A stretch of DNA of 64,000 bases from Ichthyophthirius multifiliis (GCF_000220395.1 NW_004086927.1:1-64000), one strand, 5' to 3'; counted from the stretch's first letter, positions 49,158 to 64,000 are shown. Notes: generated by a model from the sequence alone, not told the origin. A program made the numbers and translations.

Positions 49158-52100
49158 TTTTTAATAAATTAGTAATAAGTAAATATTATTTAGAAAAAAA
49201 ATAAATTTGGAAAAAATTTATAAGATATTGTTTAAATAAAAGAAAAAAATTTACAATTAGAAAATAAAGTTTAAGAAACATTAAACGAAATAGATAAGAA
49301 AAACGAAGAAATCAAGCACTTTAAGTTCTAATTAGAATATAAAGAATCTGAATTAAATAAATAAGCTATAGATATAATTCATTATAAAGATGAATAAAGC
49401 AAATTAAATTTAGAAAAGAAATCTTATCTTTCTATATAAAAATAATAATAAGAATAAAATATATCAAATAAGCAAAAGGACGATAATGAAAAAGAAAAAT
49501 ATATAAGCATAATTCAAAAAAAAGACGAGAAATTTTTCGAAATTTAAAAAGAGTTTTTCATTTAAAAAGAAGAAAATTTAAAACTTTAAAACTAATTGAA
49601 AAATATAGATTAAAAAGAATATTAAAATTTAGTTTTTATATCATAATTACTTATAGATAGTGGATTAGGATAAGAATCTATGAAATAAATTATCTTTAAA
49701 TTATAATCAACATATGAGAGTCCTAATATATCTTCTGAGAAATAAGAATTAATTAATTTTTTTATTAAGTCTTTGAAAAATTCGATGTAACTTATAGATA
49801 ATGATTATTAATCTAATAGAAGTATCAATATGTCTTTAAATATTAATGAGCATATTCTAGGTTAATAAAAAGGGACAAATAATTAATAATATGAAATGCT
49901 TTAGGAAGAAAATAAATAAAAATAAAAAGATATTAAAATTATCAAAAAAAGAAAATTGTTTAGAATGAAAATATATAGGATGTGGATATTGATGTATATT
50001 TATTTAATATATTTTTTTTTAAGTTAAATTATATAATTTTATATATATTGAAAGTTAAAAAGCTTAGAATAAGAAGAAGAAATAGATGTTGAATTTAATT
50101 AATAAAAACAAAATAGAAAAGAAAAAAATAAATTGGAAACTTCGAAAAGTACTATGAGTAATTCTTAAAAATATTATCTTTAAAATTAAGAATAAGAGGC
50201 AAATAATAAAAACCAGATTAAAAAAAGTCAAACTTTTAATAAATATAAGTAAATGAATAGTTATAATAATAGTCCAAAAAAACTTATTTATTCAAATAGC
50301 TAAAATATACAAGAATCATTTAATATTAAAAAATAAATAAAATAAAAATAATAATAATAATAATATAATAATTATAATAATAATTATAATAATAATAATT
50401 ATTATTAGTAAAAAATTAATATTTATTATTATTTTAAAAACAAAAACAATAGAATGATAATATATTTAGAAATGAAGATGATTTTTATGAAGAAATTACA
50501 TAAGAAGTAAACATAAACAAATATAAATAATATTCTTAATATTAAATAAAATTATTTAATATATATATATATATATATAAATATATATATATTAAATGTA
50601 AAGTTTGAAGTATAAGACGGATTCGAAGAAATAGAAAAGTATATAATAGATTAGAATGGAAATAAAAAAGTGATAAAGGAATTAATTCCAAAAATAATTA
50701 AATAATAAATAAAAATAAGAAAATAGAATCCCAATCAAAACAAAGATGATATAGAAAACATCAAAATAATAGACCCATTAACAGGTTAAGAAAAGATAAT
50801 TAATAAATTAGCTGGTTCTAATTTTTATTTAGATAAATAAGATATAGTAAATTAAGAAAATTAAATATAAAAAATTTATATTGACCCTATTTCTGGAGAA
50901 TAAATTGATACAAAGAAAATAATAATTAAAGAAAAATCTTTTTTAGATAATTTTAATACAAATAAAAACAATAAAAATTTAAATAAAGTTAATAATGAAA
51001 ATATAGATAATATTTTAAATGAAAAAATAGATAAAATTTCTAATGAAAATTTTGATAAAATTTTAAATGAAAATCTTGATAAAATTTTAAATAAAAATTT
51101 AGATAAATTTTTAAATGAAAATATAGATAAATTTTTAAATGAAAACCTAGATAATATTTTAAATGGAAATATAGATTGTATATAAAATAAAGATACAGAT
51201 AATATATCAAATAAAAATATAAATAATATATAAAGCGAATAACTAGTTAATATATAAAATAAAAATATAGATAATAAAGACAATAAATATATAGATAATA
51301 AAGACAATAAATTTATAGATAATAAAGGCAATAAATATATAGATACTAAAGACAATAAATATAAAGATAATAAATATATATATACTAAAGATAATAAATA
51401 CATATATACTAAAGATAATAAAAATATAGATTATAAAATTATAGATAATTAAGAAAATAAATATATAGATAATAAATATATAGACAATAAATACATAGAG
51501 TAAGATATATAAATAATAGACGAAAATGGCTAATAAGAAACTTTAAATAAATAAATAAAGTAATAAGTGAGAAAATCAATATATAAAAAATATGAAAATC
51601 CAAGTTTTAATCATTAAGAGTCTCAAACAGGATATGATTTAGTTTGGGCTTTAATTGAAAAAGTTCTTTTAGAATTAAAAATTGTTGATTAGAAATAAAT
51701 AGAAGGATTAAAAAATAAATTTATATAGGAGAATTTTTAATAGAAGATTTTTTAAATTGATAGTGATGATTTTTTATAAAAAAAATAAGAAAAAATTAAT
51801 TAGATAATAAATAAATAATAAGAATTAGAAGAAATTTAAATAAAAAAACAATAAACTGAAGAAAATCAGAAAATTTAAGTGTTAAAAGATTAAGAATTAA
51901 TGCAATATTTTTAAGAAAATGGCCTTTTTTCTTAAAATGATATCAGTTTAGTTTAAAATCAGAAAAATTTGGAAATTTTAAATGATAATTAGTTATTATT
52001 AGAACCTACAATTAAAAGAATTTATATTTAAATTAATAAAAAAAATGATAAATATTCAAATTTAATTAAAGAGTTAATTAATAAATATTATAAAAAACCT

Positions 52101-52301
52101 CTAAATTAAGGTATTTCTTATGAAGATTTCAAAAATTATTATATAAAACTATATACTATTCATTAAAAATGTGGTAATAATTGTCCACATTTAAGAAGGT
52201 TTTACATTAATATTGGATTTTCTTTAATAAATTTTACGAAAAGAATCGAAATTAAACCTATTTTACAAAAAATAAGTCCTTTTAAAAATAAAAACATCTG
52301 A
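48144..52301 (+). CDS. Very large coiled-coil protein with octad and pentad repeats
   Basis: From ATG 48144 to TGA 52299-52301 I follow an N-terminal polar part, long coiled coils (QETLNEIDKKNEEIKHFKFQ), a Gln/Asn run at about 50330-50410, then repeats and an acidic-basic C-terminal part. Introns with TA runs lie at about 48794-48909, 49071-49187, 49996-50060 and 50510-50600; the exon joins near 48490-48580 and 50405-50455 are not settled. Two DPxxG-type motifs (IIDPLTGQEKI and YIDPISGEQID) recall plakin-like repeats of cytolinkers but may be chance. The C-terminal block (TGYDLVWALIEKVLLELKIV; CGNNCPHLRRFYINIGFSL) looks globular. The total would be near 1,200 residues. The family is not recognised. 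Confidence 0.6.
50986..51500 (+). repeat. Coding repeats: NEN(I/L)DKIL octads, then DNKYI units
   Basis: From about 50986 to 51180 a 24-nt unit coding for NENIDKIL-type octapeptides repeats about eight times with variation (NEKIDKIS, NENFDKIL, NENLDKIL, NKNLDKFL, NENIDKFL, NENLDNIL). From about 51255 to 51495 units of 15-24 nt coding for DNKYI, DNKDNKYI and TKDNKYI take over. Both lie inside the large coiled-coil gene. The minus strand over them is an open Leu/Ser-rich frame, which is a shadow. Confidence 0.9.
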
Positions 52302-52395
52302 AGATTTTGTTTTGTTTTATAATTTATTTATTTTTTTTTACAAAAAAAAATTAACTTATATATAAAATTAAAATATTAATAAATAAAAAAAATAA

Positions 52396-53476
52396 AATGA
52401 ACTCATTTTTTGATGATATAATCAATATAATAAAAAAGTACTTTTATTTAGAAATTAATCAAATATAAAAATATATATAAAAGAAACTTCGGAGTTGATT
52501 ATTTAAAATAAACTAACGAATTTTAATCTTTATTTGAATAACTACAATAATTTTAATATGAAGATATAATCGAATGGGGTGTTCTTAATATTTACAGTCT
52601 TTAAAATATAAATAATATAATAAGAATTAATAAGCAATAATAAATATATTTTAAGTTATAAATGTCTTTTATCATATATAAAAATAAAATTGGAATGAAT
52701 AAGTAAAACTAGTTATTTTACATAATAAATTGAAAAAAAAAGAATATATAAGAATCATTTAATCTAATAGTATTTCCGATATATGTATTACTTTGCAAAA
52801 TAACATTAAAATAAAATAAATAATTAGGAGAAAAAATTTTATAAGAAGTAAAATTAATACATATTATATAAAATATTTATTTATTAATATATTTAATACC
52901 ATATTTAATATATATATATACTTATATAGTTTCTTGATTTAAATTTTAATTATTTAAATGCAGTTTTATTAATGGTTAAAATATTATATAATAAAGAAAA
53001 ATAAGATGAGGCTTTGTAAAAATATTAAAATCTATATAAATTTGTTATTTTGTAAAAAATAAAGGAAATTATTAACTTAATTTACTTAATAAAATAAACT
53101 TGATTAATAATAAAATTGTTAAATTTAATAATATTTCGATAAAATATATGCTAAAAAGTACAATAATTAGAATTCTGTTGGTTATTTAGACTCTATACAT
53201 ATAAGTATAAATTATTATTAGAAAAATAGTAACCAAGACTAATAAAAATAAAATCAATAAATTAAATAAACCAAAACTAAGGTTTTAATATATAATGATG
53301 AATTAGAAGAGTTTAGTAATTTTGGATATTTAAAATATTTAGCTTATCCTGTAAAAAAAACATTAGAGGAAATTAAAAATACAATAATTTAATGTAAAAA
53401 ACGAAAAAAAAATGAAAACTAAATTGATTATGCCGATAATTCATAAAATAATAAAAACAATGTAGAAAATAAATGA
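52396..53476 (+). CDS. Uncharacterised multi-exon protein
   Basis: The start ATG 52396 and an intron of about 45 nt lead into a helical protein (KNFGVDYLKQTNEFQSLFEQ). A second intron restores EWGNQQAIINIFQVINVFYH and VKLVILHNKLKKKEYIRIIQ. After a large intron ending near 52928 come LDLNFNYLNAVLLMVKILYN and KQDEALQKYQNLYKF, which look like TPR-type helices. The last part (KVLIYNDELEEFSNFGYLKY) ends at TGA 53476. Two joins (near 52800-52850 and 53040-53060) are not explained by the introns I can see. No family is recognised. Confidence 0.45.
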
Positions 53477-53994
53477 TTATTTATAAAAAAAAAATATATA
53501 TATTTATATATGTTTTACATTATAAGTATATATATGTAAATAAAATAAAAAAATATAAAATATTTAATTTAATATATATATAAATATATATAGAATTTTA
53601 AATTCAATTATAAAAATAATTAAATTTGAATATTTATATATATATATTTAATATATAAATATGTATATCTTATATTTAAGATGAATATAAAATTATAAAT
53701 AATTATTTTTATATATTCATTATAATAATATATTATATTTAATAAATATATAATGTTTTATATTATTATTTAATTTTTTTATCTAATTATAATTATTTAA
53801 AAAGTCTTATTACATTTTTTAGTCTCTATTATGTTTTCTAAAAATAAATACAAAAAAAAATAACGTAATTATGTACTTAAAAAAGTAATTATGATTATAC
53901 ACTAATATGTATATAATATAAAAACTATTATTAAAATTTAATTTATTAAAAGAAAATTACAAAAATTATTATTTAAATATAAAAATATATATAT
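53477..53994. other. AT-rich spacer between convergent genes
   Basis: This stretch contains TA-rich sequence only, with no gene visible. Confidence 0.6.
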
Positions 53995-55209
53995 TCACAC
54001 ATAATAAGGTAATGATACAAAAATATCATATGGTATTCTAGTATCAATATATGCCATTTCTATATGATCATCCACCACATATGTATGAAAATCCCAATAC
54101 CATATTTCCTTTCTTGGTTTAATTCTTAATTTATGAAATTCTTATAAAGCCATTTAACCAAAATGATTAAAATATAACTTCAAGCTTACCAAAGATTTAT
54201 TACTTTCTAAGGCTTCGGCAATCATTTTAAGACCATTATCATCTATATCATTATATGTCATATCTAAATGAACCAAAGATTTAGTTTTAGAAAGTGCTTA
54301 GGCTATTGCTTTGGCCCCATAATGTCCTGTTCGGTTTGATTTAAGGATCAAACTTTCTAAAACACAATATTCGCTTAATAAATACTTAGCAATAGCCTCA
54401 CAGCCTTTAAAGGAGATTTTATTAGCGGTCAAATCAAGTACTCTTAATTTATTATTTTCTAATAAATGCTCAGTCATGATATATATAGCCTCACATGTAA
54501 AATTATGCTTTTATAAGGAAAGCTTTTCTAAAGAACGATTGGATTAAAGCATTTTTGCAAAATGAATTGCGGTTTCTTAACCTATAGATGTATATGTAGG
54601 CTTATCTACATTTAAAACTGCTAGAGTATTATTTTAAAAATTTAAAACTGAAGTTATTCCTATCATACCATCATGAGTAATATCATTATCTGCTAAATTT
54701 AATTCAATCAAGTTTTTATTATTAAATAGGATTTCAATAATATTCATAGAGCCATTGGTTTTAATTTTATTAGAATCTAAATTTAAATATTTCAAAGAAA
54801 AGTTTTCTTTTAGTTTATCGGCTAAATGTAATCCGCCAGTATTTTCAATATTGTTTCCTTATAAATTTAAAGATTCGATGTTATTACATAAGGCTAATAA
54901 AGAAGATAGGGCTTCAGCCCCTATATCGGTAATTAAATTAAAGCTTAAGTCTATATGGTGTATTATAGATGCATGCTTTTTAAGAACTTCTGATAATATT
55001 ATTATATCTTTATCTTTTAATCTAGATGTGAAGTTTAATTTATCGTTTCCACGAAATACTATGTCTAGAGTTTCTTCGCTGTCTTATTGGAGGGTTCGGG
55101 AAGGGTATTCTAATTCGCTTATTAATATTTTATTCGCCTCGTGTTTTATTTATTAACAGTTTTCGAGGAATTCATGGGATATTTCGTTACGAATTTATTG
55201 TATATTCAT
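53995..55209 (-). CDS. Leucine-rich-repeat protein, LRRC34-like
   Basis: This is one exon of 404 residues with ribonuclease-inhibitor-type LRRs of 28-29 residues. They run HHIDLSFNLITDIGAEALSS, ESLNLQGNNIENTGGLHLAD, KYLNLDSNKIKTNGSMNIIE, IELNLADNDITHDGMIGITS, RVLDLTANKISFKGCEAIAK and VHLDMTYNDIDDNGLKMIAE. The N-terminal 60 residues are helical. The C-terminal tail (WYWDFHTYVVDDHIEMAYID) is not LRR and resembles the tail of LRRC34. Such proteins form a horseshoe that binds other proteins; several act in nucleoli or cilia. The plus-strand open frame over 54755-55156 is a shadow of this gene. Confidence 0.85.
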
Positions 55210-55363
55210 GTTTTATTTTTTTGTAACTACTTTTTTTATATATATTTATTTTATAATATAATTATTTTTGTTTATTTATTTTTTTTAATAATAATTTTAA
55301 AGAAATAAAAAATTAAAATTTTTAATAATAATAAAAAAAATATAAAATATTTTTTTATTTTTA

Positions 55364-57064
55364 TCAATTTCTAAAGCTTTTTAAAGAACTTCTTCTAACA
55401 TCATCAACTTCTTATTATTTGGCTTTGACTCTAGCCCTAAGAGATTCTATTTCTGCGAAAAGTTTGACTAAAAGTAGATGTAGATCACTAATTTAGAAAG
55501 TTAATTATTTCATAGTGAAGACTTATTATTTTAATTCAGCACTTTCTGCTTCTACTTCTTCGACTTAAATTGTCAATCTATCGATTTCTGTGTTTAATAC
55601 TAGATTTTTTTCCTTAATAATCTTGAATTCATACTCTAATTTCTTATATCTTTCTTCCAATTCTTTTATTTACTCATCTCTTTTAGACAATAATACTTTC
55701 AGTCTTTCAATTTCACTAGTTAACATAGCCACTCTAGCCTCCCAATCGATATTCTATTGATTCAAAGTTACAATAGTTTCCTTATAACGATTAATTTCAA
55801 TTAAATAATTTTCCAATTAATTCTATTAAACCTATAGTCTACTCTCTAATTCGGAATATTTAGCCCTCAGACTTATAAGCTAGCTTTCAGAATTCTTCCA
55901 ATTGCTATCCAGTTATACTATATAAGTCTTTAAGTCTTCATTTTCTTTATTTCTACTGTTGAGAAGTTCCTAGAGTCTATTTATTTCTATATTTTGAGTA
56001 TTAACAGTACTAGTAAGTTTGTTAATTTCGATAATATGTTATGCAATAGTTGAGTCTTATTATTTTCCTTTTTCTTCATAAAACCTATTTTTTTCAACGA
56101 GTTAATTTATAACTTAATTCAATCTTTCAATTTCCATTTATAATTATTTAATTCTGACTTCATCTTCATTAGCTTTTCTTGAATATTTGGAATTATCTTC
56201 ATTTAATTTATTTAGTTCCTAACTCATATTAGAGATTATTTGTTCGAGTTCTTTTATTCTTTTTTCTAAATTTTCTACTTTCTTTTCATATGTGTTCAAT
56301 TTTAAACGCTCTTCTTATAACATTTAGGCTTGCTTTTATGATTTTTCTTCGGATTAGCGAAGCTTTTCAAGAATATCATGTGTTTCTTACTCTTTTTTTG
56401 CTACTACGCTGTTTACTTATTGTAATTAAGAAACCAAAAGTTAAAGTTAATTTTCGTATTAAGCATTCTTAGCCTATGATTCCTTCAAGAGTTATTCTAG
56501 GTTTTAATTTTTTTAGGAAAGTTCTGTAATTTAAGTATTCAAGACTATAATAAGATCTCCTCTCTATTTATAATCTTATTCGATTTTAGTAAGTTCTTAA
56601 ATTCTGTTTTCGTTTTATCTTTAGGTTGCTTTGATTTTTTCGCTTTCCGTTTTTGCTTATATGAGTAAATTTCCTAGATTTTTCAATTCATTCTCTTTTA
56701 AGGCTAGTTGTTCTTCCAATTATTTAATTCTGAAACTAGATGAGTTCTATAATTGTTCGAGATTTCTTTTCAATAGAACTATTTCTTCGTTTCTTTTAGC
56801 TAATTCTTAAGAATTATCTTCTATTTATTGACGACTTGTGATCTCTAATTCAGTTATGACGGTAGTTTACTTTTCACATTAAGACTTCCAGTATTCTATT
56901 TCTTCATCTTTTGCTTAGAAAATTAGCTAGAGCTCGTTTGTGGTCTTCTTTATGTCTTTTTTAGAGTCAGGATTCATAACTACGGAAGTGTCAACCTTAC
57001 TTTAGGTAACTGTAGTTATTTTACTTACGGTTACATTGGAATCAACTTTTTTATTTTAGTCCAT
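55364..57064 (-). CDS. Long coiled-coil protein
   Basis: This single exon of 566 residues runs from ATG 57064 to TGA 55364-55366. After about 45 residues rich in Ser, Thr, Val and Lys (VSKITTVTQSKVDTSVVMNP) the chain is almost continuous heptad coiled coil (EEIVLLKRNLEQLQNSSSFR, VENLEKRIKELEQIISNMSQ, RVAMLTSEIERLKVLLSKRD). The end is basic and Ser-rich (VRRSSLKSFRN). It has higher GC and better codon balance than the spacers, as expected for an expressed gene. It is probably structural; the family is not recognised. Open frames on the plus strand across this region are shadows. Confidence 0.8.
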
Positions 57065-58448
57065 GTTTTTTTTTTTTTATATTGATTTTTGTTTTTTATT
57101 TATTTTATGTGTTTATAATTATAAATAGATTTTTATTTTATTTAGAATTTTTTCAATTTGTTATTATAACTTTTATTTTATTTTATTTAATTATTTTCAT
57201 TTTAATAATAATATATTTCATTATATTAAAAGAAAATCATAAATATCTTAGTATATTTTTTAGAAAAAAATTAAATTATTAAGGATAAAAATAAGTTAAT
57301 TTATATAATAAATTACATTAATAGAATAAAATAAAGATAAATAATATATTAAAAAATATAGATTTTATTATCCAATATATTATTTTAGATATATTATTTA
57401 AAAAATATGAATTATCTTCATAATTTAATATAAATAAATGAATAAAACATTATTATATATTTTTATGCATTTTTTATTAAAAAAAATAAATAAGTAATTA
57501 TTATATTAATTTTTGTTTAATCATATATATTTTAATACAATAAATTATTTACAATTTTATTAATTATTGTCTTATATTTAAAATTTTAATATCGATATTT
57601 TTCTTTTCTATTTAAAATTTAAATAAACTAAGTTTATATGGTTTATATTAATTTTTTTTATTTTATATTAAATTTTTATATAATTGATAGCTTTAAAAAA
57701 ATTTAAAATAAATAAAAAGAAATAAAGATATTTTAATTTCTTTGATCTTTAGAAACTAATTCTTTTATTTTTTTAAATATATCTATGCTAATGTAAAATA
57801 TAAATTTAATAATTTTCATTTATATAAATATAAATAAAAAAATATTAAAATATCTTTATTAATAATAATAATTTAAAATTATTGTTTAAGAAAAAAAAAA
57901 AAAAAATTAATAAATTATATAGAAATAATAGATAAATCAATATTTACAAATTAATATTTATTAATAAAATATTAAAAATGTTTTATAATCAAAAGATATT
58001 TATTAAATTTTTATTTTATAAATTTTTATTATAAATTGATATAATTTTATATAAACAAATAATGTAATTCATTTATAATATTTATTATTTTTATCTAATT
58101 ATATATTTTTAAATTATATTTTTATAATAATTATTTATTTGTATATTTAAAATTCTATTTTTTTTAATTTAAATTGCATAAACGATATAAGCTTTTTTAA
58201 TATTATTTTAGGTAAAAAATTGCATTTATTTATTCTTAAGTTTTATATTATTTTTTTTTTTTTTTTTTAAATTTTAAGTTATTTATTTCTCTTTGATTTT
58301 TAAATAATTTTAATAGAAAAATAACTAATTAGAAATAGAGGAAAAAACATAAATTAAAAAAAGGAAAAAATTTTATTAACAAATAAAAAAAACAAAAGGG
58401 GAAAAAAAAAAAAATTAAAAGAGAAAAATTTTTTAAAAATAAATAAAA
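57065..58448. other. AT-rich divergent promoter region
   Basis: This stretch lies between the 5' ends of the coiled-coil gene (minus) and the demethylase gene (plus). It has only A/T runs (poly-A near 57889, poly-T near 58250). The open frame at 57082-57282 is low complexity and overlaps the presumed promoter; I do not call it. Confidence 0.6.
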
Positions 58449-60206
<1,758 letters not shown>

Positions 60207-63200
60207 ATTTATTTTTAATATAATTTTTTAAAATAGGAATTATAAGAATACCAAAAAAATTAAAAAAAATTATTTAAAAAGAATAAAAATGATTAAATTT
60301 TTCTAATAGTTAATATATATAAAAAATTATTCACAAAATTAATTAAATGTTAATATAAATATATATTTATTTAATATAGTATATTATTTAGTAAAATTGA
60401 ATATAGAATTGTAAAATATTTTATTAATTTTATTTTATTTAGATTATTGTTTTTTATATATTCATTTTTTATAAAAAATTAAAAATAATTTTTTTTATTT
60501 ATTTATTTTTAATTATATATTTTATTTGTTTTTATAAAAAATATAGATTCATTATAATAATAATATTTAAATATTAAGAAATAAAAAAATTAAAAATATA
60601 ATAGAAAATAAATTATTATTTACATCTATATTAAATTTATTAATTAAATTATAATATATATTAAAAAAAGTATTATCACTTATAAATTAAATAGATAATA
60701 TATTTTTTTATAAAATTTATAATTATAATCAAAATAAATGACTTAAATATATAATATACAAATTAAAAAAACATATGTTATATTTAAATATTTAATTTTA
60801 TAATGTATTGGAATGTTTAAATTTTATATGTTTATAATTATAAAATTAAAATAAAATAAAAATTATTAAAAAATAAAATTATTATAAAAAATATATTATA
60901 TATATTATATATATTGTATATATATATATTATAAATATATAATTAAAGAATTTTTTATTATTTAAAAATAATATAAATTTAAAAAGTAGTAATAATATAT
61001 TAATAAAAATTTCAAATAATTATATATTAAATTCAAAATTTCTTATAATTATAATATAAAAAAAAATTAAAATTATAATTAAAAATATTCTTATTAATAA
61101 AAATTAATAGTTTTTTAGAAATAATTATATATAATTCAATTAAATATTTTTTTTTTATATATAAGAGAAAAATTAAAATTTTTTATATATATTAATAAAA
61201 AAAACATCTAATAAAATATATATATATATATTAACTTTTAGTATTCCTTATTTAAAAAAATTAAAAAATTTTAAAATTTATAAAAAAAAATATGATAATT
61301 ACTACTATAGAATTTAACAAATGTTTTAAATTAAATTATTTCAATATTTTTTATATTTTATAAAAATAATTTTATATCCTATTTAATAAAATATTTTTTT
61401 ATATTTTTTAGTTGTTATATTTTTATATTGATTAATTTATTTTATAAAATATATTATAATATGTTTTTTATTATTATTAAATAAAAATAAATATTTTTCT
61501 ATTTATTTGTTTTTAAATAAAATAAATTATAAAAAAATTATTTTAAATTATGAATATATTATATAATATATATATATAATAATAACTTAATTTATATATA
61601 TTTTTACTAAATTATTTTTTTATTTTAATATTTTGAATTTATTAATTTTACTTTACAAATTTCGAATACATTTTTTATTATCTTAATTTTATTTCAAACG
61701 TTCTATTTACTCTTTATATATTAATTTTTATTTGAATATAATTTATTTATTTTAAAAATTGATTCTTAATTTATATAAGTTTTATCTTCATTATTATTAA
61801 TATTAATTTGTTTTTATACAGATCAATATAGTAATTATCAATAAACTTATAATAAACTTAAAATTTAATAATAAATTTTATATGCAAACAAAAATATATC
61901 ATTTTAATTAAATATATATATATATATATAAAAGTATATAATAACGTATATTAAATAATAATTTTTTAATAAAAATATATTAAAATTATATATATTATTA
62001 TTAAAATAGTTAAAATATAATAAAATATTAAATAATAATAAAAAAAGGAAAATACATATATATAATCATAAAAAATTATTTTATAAAATAATAAAAATGG
62101 TAATTATATTTTTAAATTATAAGTAAAATAAAATAATATAAAATTATTATTGTATTTATATAAATAAAAATATATAAAAATATTTATATATGAATAAATT
62201 CTATTTTTTAAATATATTATGATTTTACGTACAAAAAAATTAAAATAATAATTTTAGAATAGATTTTGATAAATATTTATAAAATATTATTTTATTTAAT
62301 ATATAAGGCAATATATTTAAAAATTATAATATTATTTTTTACAATTAATTTTTATATACTTTTTAATCACTTAAATTCTATTTTTTTATTATTGAGATTT
62401 ATATTGTTATATTTTTATTTTGAAAATATTATTTATTAATAAATAATAAATATTAAATTATAAATAAAATCATTTTTTTTTATGTTTAATATTTTATTAA
62501 TAATATATTATATTTTTTTTTAAAAAAAATTATAAATTAAATTAGAGATAAATATTTTTATTAACTTTTTGAATTAATTAAAAATATTTATATATTTAAT
62601 AATGTCATCAAAAACAACTAAAATTTAATTATTTAAAGTTTAAAATTAAAAAAGCTTTTTATTTTTTTTTGCCTTTATATTAAATTTTTAATAATTGTTG
62701 ACTACTATAAATTATATTATGGGTCTTCTTTTTCTATAAAGAACTAAATTATATAATTATTAATAAATATTTTAAAAATATAGTTTATATTTTTTTGCCT
62801 TGTCTTATATTTAAATTATTTTATATTAATTAAAATATCTAATATTTGTTATGAAATTTTACTTATAAAATTTATTAAGGAAATTATTAAATTTTTTTTA
62901 TATATGAAATTTTAAATGTTATAAGATATTATAATAATTTTTTGTTTTCATTTAATTTAAAAAATGTTTTAATTATATTTATTTATTTTATAAGATTTTT
63001 AAAATAAAATGAAACCAAATTTATACATTTTATATAATTTTGATTATTAAAAACATATTTTTATATAAATATTTTTTTTTTTTAAGGATATTTTAATAAA
63101 ATATTTTTATATATTTATTTATTATATATAAAATAAAAAAACAATTCAATTTATTTTTATATACATTTTTTCATATAAAAAAATCATTTGTATTTTATAT

Positions 63201-63317
63201 TAATTTATTTTTTAAAATTAGAAATTTTAATAAAAATATATACAATTTTTTTATATACTATATATTTTTTGCAACATTTAATTTTTTTTTTTTTTTCAAA
63301 TTATTAAATTAATAAAA
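60207..63317. other. 3.1-kb AT-rich desert
   Basis: This stretch holds A/T runs and short TA tracts (about 60898-60930, 61568-61580, 61914-61930) only. No protein family, tRNA or other RNA gene is recognisable. Confidence 0.6.
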
Positions 63318-64000
63318 ATGTCGAATTCTCCATATTTGAGTTAAGATCTTAAAGATTATATGAGAAAATTTAAAGTTTCTTTAGAAAGAAAATTAATATT
63401 ATTTATTTTATTTTTTTAAAAAAAAGATAGAAGATACTCTTTAAAATATAACAAATAATTTATTAAAAGGAAAATTTACAGATCCCTATGCTTTTATGAT
63501 GAATGAATTTGGAAAAGTAAAGACTCATTTTTATTTTTTTGTTAAATAAAAATAAGCTTGCATAAACAGATATTATAATTTAAGGAATTAAAGCTTTTGA
63601 AATAATAAATGCAAATTTTTTGCCATCAATAAAAGTAATTTATATATATATATAAAAATAATATTTAATTTATTTATTTAGCTTTAATATAGTGTTTTAT
63701 ATAAATAAAAAGAATATAAAATTATAACTCCTTTTGTATTTACTATTGCAAGTGAATAAATTAAACCTTTATAGTAATGTTTTTTTTTTTTCAAAAAATA
63801 AAATAAAAAAATAGTGATTAAAATGATGAAGTTGATAATGGAAAAGGAGTTAAAAAAGCAATTTAATTAATAAATGAGTACACTTAATATTTGTTATTAA
63901 TTTGAAAATCAAATATATATATATATAAAGGTAAATAAGCCCTTTATTAAAAGATAAATTATGCAAAGATTAAAGGACGATAGACGATATTTTAATTAAT
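63318..64000 (+). CDS. Enolase-4-like protein, 5' part
   Basis: Six exons are seen before the window ends: 63318-63374, 63427-63516, 63557-63634, 63682-63773, 63815-63892 and 63931 onward, with introns of 38-52 nt. The N-terminal helix region (TNNLLKGKFTDPYAFMMNEF) recalls the extra N-terminal domain of enolase 4. Then the enolase N-terminal fold: GIKAFEIINANFLPSIKLQY takes the place of the DSRGNPTVEV strand, VDNGKGVKKAIQLINEY matches the GKGVxxAVxxIN helix, and CKDQRTIDDILI matches DQxxID. The usual Ser-Gly-Ala-Ser-Thr-Gly loop of glycolytic enolase is replaced by TPFVFTIASEQIKPL, so glycolytic activity is doubtful. ENO4 is a sperm-flagellum protein in animals. The gene continues past the window. 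Confidence 0.7.

Noticed and set aside
50876-51403. Long minus-strand open frame rich in Leu and Ser
   Set aside because: It is the complement of the Asn/Asp/Lys/Ile repeat array of the plus-strand coiled-coil gene; its apparent repeats are those of the sense gene.
54755-55156. Plus-strand open frame of 133 residues
   Set aside because: It is a shadow of the LRRC34-like gene on the minus strand, whose leucine-rich repeats are unambiguous.
56290-56472. Plus-strand open frame in the coiled-coil gene
   Set aside because: It is a shadow of the 566-residue minus-strand coiled-coil gene.

Overview
The window reads as eukaryotic nuclear DNA from a ciliate. Every well-supported gene uses TAA and TAG as glutamine and ends at TGA. 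The base composition is extremely AT-rich, introns are short GT...AG (many 22-60 nt, some holding TA microsatellites), and several products belong to motile cilia (tubulin tyrosine ligase-like enzyme, inner-arm dynein light chain p28, a DNAJB13/RSP16-type J protein, an enolase-4-like protein). Composition and code fit an AT-rich oligohymenophorean such as Ichthyophthirius or a scuticociliate; that placement is inference. Because only TGA stops translation, chance open frames are common on both strands. I called a frame only where a family motif, clean splice joins or clear protein-like composition supported it.

Layout. 1-12 kb: LRR protein (-, cut by the window start), mitochondrial porin (-), two ciliate-type filament/coiled-coil genes (+), a small unknown gene and a thioredoxin-fold gene (+), acyl-protein thioesterase (-), p32/MAM33-type mitochondrial matrix protein (+), small basic protein (+). 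12.5-17.7 kb: importin-alpha-like protein (-), twin-CX9C mitochondrial protein (-), WDR82/Swd2 (-), and a second, diverged importin-alpha-like paralogue (+). 18.8-27.4 kb: a degenerate protein-kinase-like gene (+), TBC Rab-GAP (+), a mitochondrial membrane protein (-), a calcium-dependent protein kinase (+), an unknown four-exon gene (+). 27.4-30.8 kb is an AT-rich desert. 30.8-45 kb: MFS transporter (-), Cys-rich multi-pass membrane protein (-), p28 dynein light chain (-), Gln-rich protein (+), TTLL enzyme (-), unknown coiled-coil protein (-), IMP4 (+). 45-64 kb: an orphan gene fragment, DNAJB13-like protein (+), a very large repeat-bearing coiled-coil protein (+), an unknown gene (+), an LRRC34-like protein (-), a coiled-coil protein (-), a JmjN/JmjC histone demethylase (+), a second desert, and the start of an enolase-4-like gene (+, cut by the window end).

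Functionally the window mixes ciliary or cytoskeletal genes, mitochondrial import/matrix/outer-membrane genes, and nuclear genes (WDR82, JmjC demethylase, IMP4, importin-like). I see no operon logic, as expected for a eukaryote. The most notable observations are the inverted pair of importin-alpha-like paralogues, an in-frame 84-bp tandem duplication inside IMP4, a degenerate kinase-like gene, and a set of reading-frame breaks that all have the same sense (one base missing), which points either to deletion errors in the assembly or to -1 frameshifting.
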